Assembly (NCBI GenBank): GCA_007123695.1
Contig: SLGN01000193.1
Location: 1 to 10,526 of the forward strand
Reading direction: 5' to 3'
Source: Verrucomicrobiales bacterium
GTDB taxonomy: Bacteria > Verrucomicrobiota > Verrucomicrobiia > Verrucomicrobiales > DEV007
Length of the DNA stretch: 10,526 bases
Numbering within the stretch: position 1 is the stretch's first letter; each line of letters starts with the position of its first letter. Positions 6,740 to 10,526 of this stretch are shown here, one piece after another. The notes beneath the pieces were generated by a model. That model saw only the letters and a list, made by a program, of their open reading frames with translations. It was not told the origin of the DNA and made no database searches. The position numbers were made by a program, and so were the translations under genes.

Positions 6740-6795
6740 GCGGGGAGCCGATTAGGCAGGTGATTGCGTGAGGTGGGATCACTCCGCCTCCCCGC
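6740..6795. repeat. Nested imperfect palindrome between the transposase gene and the TAG-interrupted gene
   Basis: Outer arms GCGGGGAGCCG (6740-6750) and CGCCTCCCCGC (6785-6795) pair at 10 of 11 positions. Inside, GTGAT (6760-6764) pairs with ATCAC (6778-6782). The structure overlaps the stop codon and tail of the - strand gene ending at 6779. It could be that gene's transcription terminator or a REP-like structure bounding the RAYT locus. I found no second copy by eye. Confidence 0.4.
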
Positions 6796-7105
6796 AGCGA
6801 ATCGACGGCCAGTACTCTCTGGTATTCGAGTCGATCATGTGACCGTCATCGAACAAAGTCACCTCCATCGGATACCATCCGGTCTCGAGCTGCGCCCCGT
6901 GCCATTTTCCCGCCTCGAAGTAGTCGAGGCGGAGACGCAGTTCGATCGCGAGCGCGGCATAGGCGGAGTCTTTGTCCGCATAGACGAGAAAGCCGAGCTC
7001 ATCCTATTGTTGAGGGCATTCCCACTCCCAGCGGTCGTTCCGATAGAGGCACCAGCCTTGGACGCGCTGGCCCGGAGGGGGCAGGGAGAGGCGTTCGATC
7101 TTCAT
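6779..7105 (-). pseudogene. Small unknown gene interrupted by an in-frame TAG
   Basis: From the ATG at 7105 the - strand reads 33 codons (start MKIERLSLPPPGQRVQ, then RNDRWEWECPQQ), hits TAG at 7006-7004, and stays open in the same frame for 74 more codons (DELGFLVYADKDSAYAALA, then DYFEAGKWHGAQLETGW and HMIDSNTREYWPS) to TGA at 6781-6779. Both halves have natural amino-acid composition, several Trp/Tyr and GC-rich third positions, so this is one 108-codon gene with a nonsense codon rather than two genes. I do not recognise the family. It is small, acidic, and rich in aromatic residues, with no signal peptide or membrane segment. It starts 67 bp from, and divergently to, the + strand gene at 7173. 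The most likely reading is a recent pseudogene, since TAG serves as a normal stop elsewhere in the window. The full + strand ORF over the same bases lacks Trp and Tyr and looks like a shadow. Confidence 0.6.
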
Positions 7106-7127
7106 GGGTAGGTGGGAATCGTGTTTG

Positions 7128-7156
7128 TTGGGTCGCAGTAACCGGTCAAGTATACT
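7128..7156 (+). promoter_or_regulatory. Likely promoter of the 7173 gene, -10 inside a perfect 8-bp palindrome
   Basis: TTGGGT (7128-7133) and TATACT (7151-7156, 5 of 6 to consensus) are spaced by 17 bp. Expected transcription start is about 7163, giving a ~10-nt leader before ATG 7173. The -10 lies within AGTATACT (7149-7156), which is self-complementary. The reverse strand has TTGACC beside it, so the same spot might fire both ways. Confidence 0.45.
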
Positions 7157-7172
7157 GCCTCGAATCGCCCGG

Positions 7173-7661
7173 ATGATCGAAATCGAACCAGAACCTCTTC
7201 CCATTCCGCCGCCGCTCCCAGCCTTGGATTGGGATGAGGTTGAATCGGGATGCGCAGGGCAGCTTCCCTTGCCAAGCATCGACACGACACCAACTCGGGC
7301 GGAACGCGCGTTTGTGATGTTGGCACGCGAATGGCACGCCCGCGTTTCCGATTGCCTCGACGGCGGCGCTCCGCCGAGAGAGATCGATCTCCTGGCACTC
7401 GCGTCGTTGCTTCTTGCAGTCGAGTACGGAGCCCAGTTCACCCTTGTCGCCGAACGACAGATCGAGACCAACCTCAGCCTGCCGGTTCCCCGCAGAGCCG
7501 CCGCATGGATCGATCAATTGCCGTGGTCTTCCGCGCGGGCTGCGAAATCCGAGGCTTCCCATCGCCACCGCGCAATCGGATATCTCATCGCGAATCTCAA
7601 TCACGGCAACTCCGTACTGCGGATCTGGACGATGGAGGTGCCGTGGATCTGCCGGGCCTGA
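7173..7661 (+). CDS. Unknown protein, mostly helical, 162 aa
   Basis: I do not recognise this protein. It starts with an acidic and proline-rich segment (MIEIEPEPLPIPPPLPALDW), then has likely helices (TRAERAFVMLAREWHARVS, then IDLLALASLLLAVEYGAQFT at ~80-99, hydrophobic but with charged neighbours, so not clearly a membrane segment), and ends in a basic His/Arg stretch followed by VLRIWTMEVPWICRA. ATG 7173 was chosen because a good -10 lies just upstream and earlier in-frame starts run into the divergent gene. The stop is TGA at 7659-7661. The frame then continues open into the next ORF, so the pair may once have been a single gene or may be a translationally coupled operon. It carries no identifiable catalytic motif. 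It sits in the decay zone between two transposase copies, so it may be accessory cargo. Confidence 0.55.
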   Translation: MIEIEPEPLPIPPPLPALDWDEVESGCAGQLPLPSIDTTPTRAERAFVMLAREWHARVSDCLDGGAPPREIDLLALASLLLAVEYGAQFTLVAERQIETNLSLPVPRRAAAWIDQLPWSSARAAKSEASHRHRAIGYLIANLNHGNSVLRIWTMEVPWICRA

Positions 7662-7679
7662 CTGGACCCAGTCGAGGTC

Positions 7680-7937
7680 GTGTCTCTTCTGTTTGAAAAC
7701 GTCGCCTCGACCCTTGGCGGTGTCTCGAGAGCATGGGGACTGGCAAGAGCGTTCCACGAGACGAATGAAGCTCTTCTCGATGCCGCCCGGAGTTGGGAGC
7801 CCGATGGCTTAGCGGATCAACACGAGCAGCGGGTGGAACGTCTCGGGGCCGATCCGTTTGCGGCGCAGGCCCCGTATTGGCATCTTGAGGCGGTGTTGTG
7901 GAAGCGAATCACCGAGGTGATCGGTGAGCTACCGTAG
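7680..7937 (+). CDS. Unknown small helical protein, 85 aa (or continuation of the upstream gene)
   Basis: Starting at GTG 7680, 18 bp after the preceding stop and in the same frame, this ORF encodes a helical protein with the segments AWGLARAFHETNEALLDAAR and HEQRVERLGADPFAAQ, then YWHLEAVLWKRITEVIGEL at the C terminus. GAGG lies 3 bases before the GTG, closer than usual for a Shine-Dalgarno. Amphipathic helices rich in Leu, Ala, Glu and Trp suggest a protein-protein interaction unit. I recognise no family. The two same-frame ORFs could be a two-gene operon, with reinitiation after the TGA, or one gene of about 254 codons split by a nonsense TGA. The stop is TAG 7935-7937. Confidence 0.5.
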   Translation: MSLLFENVASTLGGVSRAWGLARAFHETNEALLDAARSWEPDGLADQHEQRVERLGADPFAAQAPYWHLEAVLWKRITEVIGELP

Positions 7938-7971
7938 TGGATTCACCCCGGGGACAAAATTCGTCTGGAGA

Positions 7972-7991
7972 TCGGCGCGTGCGCGCGCCGA
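7972..7991. terminator. 8-bp GC hairpin between convergent genes
   Basis: The arms TCGGCGCG (7972-7979) and CGCGCCGA (7984-7991) enclose TGCG. It lies between the + strand ORF stop (7937) and the - strand methyltransferase remnant stop (8043), a sensible place for a bidirectional terminator. There is no T-run on either side. Confidence 0.35.
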
Positions 7992-8042
7992 CGTACCCGG
8001 GCGCTTCTTGCTCACGGTAAATCCAACGATGACGCCGATCCC

Positions 8043-8653
8043 TCACCCCACCGTCACCGGCACCAGCGTCATGGAGTCGTTTCCGAAGATGTCGATGACC
8101 TTCACGGCGATGGTGTAGCGGCCGGGGCGGGAGTAGGTGCGGGGGGCGGAGAGGAGCTCGAGGTCGCGGTCGCGGGGGGTGCGGAAGCTCTGCCACTCGT
8201 TCTCGAAGATGTAGGCCCCATTCCAGCGGTCCTCGAAGTCGATGAACTCGCCGTCGGCGGAGGAGACGACGCCGGGCAGGCCGCCCTCGACGCCCATCTG
8301 CTTGGGCACGCTGACGGCCTCCTTGCGGCTCTCGTAGTCGAAGTCGATGGCCCAGTAGTCGACCCAGTCGGTCCAGCGCTTCGTGAGGGTCTCGCGGGTC
8401 ACGATCCCCTGCTTGTCCTTGCTGAGCTTGACGAGCTGGCCGGTCTCGCAGACGACCTCGCTCTTGCCGACCTTCATCTCGGCGGCGATGGCGTCGTCGA
8501 CGCCCTGGCTGTAGTAGACGGAGAAATCGGTCAGCTCGACCTCGCGCTTGTCCTCGAAGAGAGGAATCGGTATCGCTCGGGCAGCGGCTTGTCCTGCTCG
8601 ATCCGCTTGATGAGGTCGCGCATCTCGGCCTCGTTGAGTTCGTAGTGCTCGGA
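8043..8653 (-). pseudogene. Remnant of a type III-like DNA adenine methyltransferase (Mod): N- and C-terminal ends joined, core deleted, frameshifted
   Basis: On the - strand, frame A (about 8653-8564) reads EHYELNEAEMRDLIKRIE and QDKPLPERYRF, which I recognise as the N-terminal region of site-specific DNA methyltransferases of the type III/Mod group. It shifts at about 8561 by one missing base into frame B, LFEDKREVEL, the normal continuation. Frame B then passes directly into TDFSVYYSQGVDD, TDWVDYWAIDFDY, ENEWQSFRT and GRYTIAVKVIDIFGND, which resemble the C-terminal beta-rich domain of the same enzymes, ending at TGA 8043-8045. The DPPY motif, SAM-binding motif and target-recognition region (several hundred residues) are absent, so it cannot methylate DNA. 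A normal family member is many times longer than these ~200 codons. The 145-aa segment from ATG 8477 is an intact open frame but only the tail domain. No restriction subunit is visible in the window. Family assignment is from memory of these conserved strings. Confidence 0.7.
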
Positions 8654-8714
8654 CGGGGGGCGGGGGTCAGGCGACCAATTTCAAATCTCGAATCCCCTCG
8701 CCTTCTGCCACGCC

Positions 8715-8897
8715 TCACTCGCCCGCGAGTTCGAGCACCTCGGTTTCAAGATCCGGCGAGATGAAGAATCCGGCTTCTCGCCGCGGAAGAGCAATCTCTG
8801 CCTTGATGGAGGCAAGAGTCCCATCCCGCTTGCCGACTAATTTTAGGTGACAGAACAAAAATGCTTTGCGCCTGCCAAAAGGAAACGCCTCCGCCAT
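8715..8897 (-). CDS. Small ORF of unknown nature, 60 aa, possibly a gene fragment
   Basis: From ATG 8897 the - strand encodes 60 aa. The second half (KRDGTLASIKAEIALPRREA, then GFFISPDLETEVLELAGE) looks like a real protein C terminus, with alternating hydrophobic strand and acidic helix. The first part is basic and less convincing. I do not recognise a family. It overlaps no other ORF I call and lies between the methyltransferase scar and the truncated transposase, so a decaying fragment is more likely than a functional gene. No Shine-Dalgarno or promoter stands out. Confidence 0.28.
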   Translation of the reverse strand: MAEAFPFGRRKAFLFCHLKLVGKRDGTLASIKAEIALPRREAGFFISPDLETEVLELAGE

Positions 8898-8911
8898 GGT
8901 TCAACCGAATC

Positions 8912-9082
8912 ATGAAAACAGAACTCCTATCGGATTTCGTAATTCTATTTTATCATTTCATGTCACGCATCGTCGGTCGGCGCACGTTTTTTCAGCCGAG
9001 GGACAAGGAGCCGAAGGACGAGGACATCTTCCGCAGGATCCTCCGCAACCACGAGGCTTTCTCGGGGGCGTGGTCTCCATAA
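8912..9082 (+). pseudogene. Truncated 5' fragment of a second RAYT transposase
   Basis: From ATG 8912 the frame encodes FYHFMSRIVGRR, DKEPKDEDIFRRILRN and HEAFSG, then AWSP and a TAA stop. It aligns from its first Met with the intact transposase at 5499-6545 (FYHIVSRVVDRR, DKEIFRRILRN, QEAFSG), with a five-residue insertion (PKDED). At DNA level the block around 9023-9065 is nearly identical to the intact gene. Homology is lost right after SGG/SGA, before the HUH motif, so no catalytic residue remains. One extra G near 9066 may have shifted the frame at the break. It is on the opposite strand to the intact copy. The protein differences (about half the positions over the first 24 residues) show it is an older paralogue, not a fresh duplication. 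Confidence 0.8.
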
Positions 9083-9118
9083 ACCGACCGGCCGACATTC
9101 AAACGGGTAAGAAATGTC

Positions 9119-9185
9119 GTCTGCCCCTTTAGTCGATTCCTGCCGGAAACGACGCCTCGCGCCCAAGGGCGGCTCGCGGGCAGAC
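9119..9185. repeat. Inverted repeat with internal hairpins downstream of the transposase fragment
   Basis: Perfect 8-bp arms GTCTGCCC (9119-9126) and GGGCAGAC (9178-9185) are 51 bp apart. Inside are a GTCG/CGAC pairing (9132-9135 with 9150-9153) and a GCCC/GGGC pairing near 9160-9170. This could be a degenerate transposon end pair or a structured RNA. No function can be assigned. The rest of the 203-bp gap (9083-9285) shows no gene. Confidence 0.35.
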
Positions 9186-9249
9186 CGTGACTTCCGGGTC
9201 CATTCAAGACAACCAAAGTCCGAAGGCACTCGCATGGGGAAAGATTGAC

Positions 9250-9281
9250 CCCCGTCCGACGGGGTGGAACACTGTTTCCAC
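9250..9281. promoter_or_regulatory. Two adjacent short palindromes just upstream of the discoidin-protein gene
   Basis: CCCCG (9250-9254) pairs with CGGGG (9260-9264). Immediately overlapping is GTGGAACACTGTTTCCAC (9264-9281), a dyad with 6-bp arms GTGGAA/TTCCAC. They end 5 bp before the chosen start codon. They could be an operator or leader hairpins. No clear -10/-35 pair was found with them. Confidence 0.28.
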
Positions 9282-9285
9282 GCCA

Positions 9286-10526
9286 TTGAAGCCTCCTGCG
9301 ACCATCTCCTCTGCCGCCGCGCTTCTTGCGCTTCTTGCGGCGCTTTCCATGCTTTCCCGCTGTCTTTCCGCAGCCCCGGGCCCCGACGAGGACGCCCTGG
9401 CCGAAACCCGCCGGGCTCTGGACGAGCTGCCCTCCGCCCTTCCCTCCGAACAGGGTCACGGCCGCATCGGGTTCTACGGGCTGCCCGACGAGCCAGCCCG
9501 TCTCGTCGTCGATCTCGGCGACGAAATCGTCCCCGACGAAGTGGTCCTCTTTCCGGCGCGGCTTCCGACCGATTCCGGCGGCGGCGACGGATCGAACGGC
9601 TTCCCTTCGGCGCTCGCCGTCTCGATCGCTCCCGACGCATCCCTGGAGCGGTCCGTCCGCCTCGCGGGCTGGTCCGAGGCCGGACCGGGCGCCGGCAACC
9701 GGCTCCCCTTCGTTCGCCTGCCCGGAAACGGCGCTTCGGGCCGCTTCCTCGTCGTCGAGATTCTCGGCACGCGCCCGCGCGAGTCCGGACGCGGCTCCTT
9801 CTACACCCTCGGCGAGATCGTGGTGCTGGAGCGCGGACGCAACGCCGCGCTCGGACGCCCCGTCGCCGCGACACGCTCCATCGAAAACGCGCCGCGCTGG
9901 CAGGCCGCGAACCTCACCGACGGCTATCTCTGGTGCCTGCCCTTCGCCGGACGATCCGCCGCCGCTCCCGCAAACGGCTACCACAGCGCGATCGAATCGA
10001 GTCCGGAGGCGGTTCCCAAATGGGTCGAGGTGGATCTCGGGGAAGAGCGGTCCATCGACGAGATCCACCTCGTCCCGGCCCATCCCCGCGACTTCGCCGA
10101 CGTCGGCGGCTTCGGCTTTCCTCCTCGGTTCCGGGTCCTCGGACGCGACGAAGGCGGCGCGGAAACCGTGCTCTACGAGACCGGAGACGCCTCCCTGCCG
10201 AATCCCGGCGCCGCCGCCTTTCTCATTGCGACGAGGCAGGCCCCGGTCCGCCACTTGCGAGTCGAAGCCCTCGAACTCTGGCACCGCACCGGCGACTACA
10301 TCTTCGCGCTGGCCGAGCTGCGCGCCCTCGTCGAGGGGAAAAACACCGCCCTCGGCGCCGCCGTCTCCGCCAAGGACACTACCACGACGGGCTTGTGGTC
10401 GCCGGCGGCCCTCGTCGACGGCAGCTCGAGCCGGAACGAGCTCCTCGGCTGGTCGGACTGGCTCGAGGCCCTCGACCAACGCGGTCGGCTCCAGGCCCGC
10501 GCCGAGCGGCTCGCCGGCGCCATCGC
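9286..10526 (+). CDS. Secreted/anchored protein with repeated discoidin-like (F5/8 type C) units, N-terminal 413 residues (3' end outside window)
   Basis: The frame is open to the window end. From TTG 9286 it begins with an export signal: AALLALLAALSML core (residues 11-23), cleavage probably after LSA (~28). An in-frame ATG at 9349 would remove most of this signal, and GTG 9187 would add 33 residues before it, so TTG is preferred. A first beta-rich unit spans ~60-182 (RIGFYGLPDEPARLVVDLGD to LGEIVVLE). A second, ~186-350, has NAALGRPVAATRSIENAPRW, LTDGYLW, KWVEVDLGEERSIDEIHLVP and ALAELRALVE, classic discoidin wording. A third begins at ~353 (NTALGAAVSAKDTT, ALVDGSSS) and leads into a helix WLEALDQRGRLQARAERLAG typical of a coiled coil. 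Such domains bind glycans or lipids. In PVC bacteria similar N-terminal halves occur in sensor histidine kinases, but no kinase part is visible, so that remains inference. Confidence 0.75.
   Translation, partial: MKPPATISSAAALLALLAALSMLSRCLSAAPGPDEDALAETRRALDELPSALPSEQGHGRIGFYGLPDEPARLVVDLGDEIVPDEVVLFPARLPTDSGGGDGSNGFPSALAVSIAPDASLERSVRLAGWSEAGPGAGNRLPFVRLPGNGASGRFLVVEILGTRPRESGRGSFYTLGEIVVLERGRNAALGRPVAATRSIENAPRWQAANLTDGYLWCLPFAGRSAAAPANGYHSAIESSPEAVPKWVEVDLGEERSIDEIHLVPAHPRDFADVGGFGFPPRFRVLGRDEGGAETVLYETGDASLPNPGAAAFLIATRQAPVRHLRVEALELWHRTGDYIFALAELRALVEGKNTALGAAVSAKDTTTTGLWSPAALVDGSSSRNELLGWSDWLEALDQRGRLQARAERLAGAI

Noticed and set aside
7004..7006. Pyrrolysine at the TAG of the small - strand gene
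   Set aside because: TAG is an ordinary stop for at least two other ORFs here and nothing points to a Pyl system. A nonsense mutation is simpler.
6764..7111. 115-codon + strand ORF over the TAG-interrupted gene
   Set aside because: It has no Trp or Tyr, no recognisable motif and antisense-like composition. The - strand reading is more protein-like despite its stop codon.
7659..7661. Second selenocysteine site at the TGA between the 7173 and 7680 ORFs (preceded by C-R-A, giving CxxU)
   Set aside because: No hairpin with a properly placed loop was found 16-37 nt downstream (the only pairing has its loop about 7 nt away). There is no thioredoxin-like context and the locus shows other decay.
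7908..7921. Inverted repeat ATCACC-GA-GGTGAT at the end of the 7680 ORF
   Set aside because: It is within coding sequence, has a 2-nt loop too tight for a hairpin, and has no T-run.
9119..9185. tRNA gene (including tRNA-Sec) in the folded gap
   Set aside because: The outer 8-bp stem is suggestive, but there is no T-arm pairing, no recognisable anticodon arm and no CCA context on either strand.
8992..10479. 495-codon - strand frame opposite the discoidin-type protein
   Set aside because: The + strand has a signal peptide and repeated discoidin phrases (such as KWVEVDLGEERSIDEIHLVP). The - strand frame runs through the transposase fragment and has shadow composition.

Overview
The window is GC-rich with mostly uninterrupted coding. 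It combines a bacterial-type aspartyl-tRNA synthetase with secreted or anchored proteins typical of the Planctomycetes-Verrucomicrobia group: a ceramidase-fold hydrolase, an SHD1-domain protein and a large discoidin-type (F5/8 type C) protein. Few genes have a clear Shine-Dalgarno sequence. A Verrucomicrobiota-like or related PVC bacterium is the best guess. This is inference from gene families, not a marker-gene result.

Region 1 (1-2966, + strand) is housekeeping. It holds the 3' end of an FKBP-type prolyl isomerase, aspS, and a membrane-anchored staphylococcal-nuclease-like protein. A 9-bp-arm inverted repeat lies immediately after the aspS stop.

Region 2 (3100-5486) is a divergent pair. 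On the - strand is the most interesting gene: a secreted thioredoxin-fold protein with a C-terminal SHD1 domain. Its reading frame is broken by one in-frame TGA exactly where thioredoxins carry the nucleophilic Cys, giving (Sec)-Gly-Pro-Cys. An 8-bp hairpin with a 5-nt loop, G at loop position 2, sits 18 nt after the TGA. This fits a bacterial SECIS, so I call it a candidate selenoprotein that ordinary gene callers would split or truncate. On the + strand is a secreted neutral-ceramidase-like protein. A 12-base A/T homopolymer lies between the two starts.

Region 3 (5499-9082) is an accessory and decay zone. It starts with an intact REP-associated tyrosine (Y1, HUH) transposase on the - strand. 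Next comes a small - strand gene interrupted by TAG, divergent from two + strand ORFs of unknown function that share a frame separated by a TGA. Then comes a scar of a type III-like DNA methyltransferase whose N-terminal and C-terminal ends are joined without the catalytic core and which also carries a frameshift. Last are a small uncertain ORF and a truncated second copy of the transposase 5' end.

Region 4 (9286 to the end) is the N-terminal part of a secreted or membrane-anchored protein with repeated discoidin-like units that runs off the window. It may be the sensor half of a histidine kinase, but the part that would prove this is outside the window.
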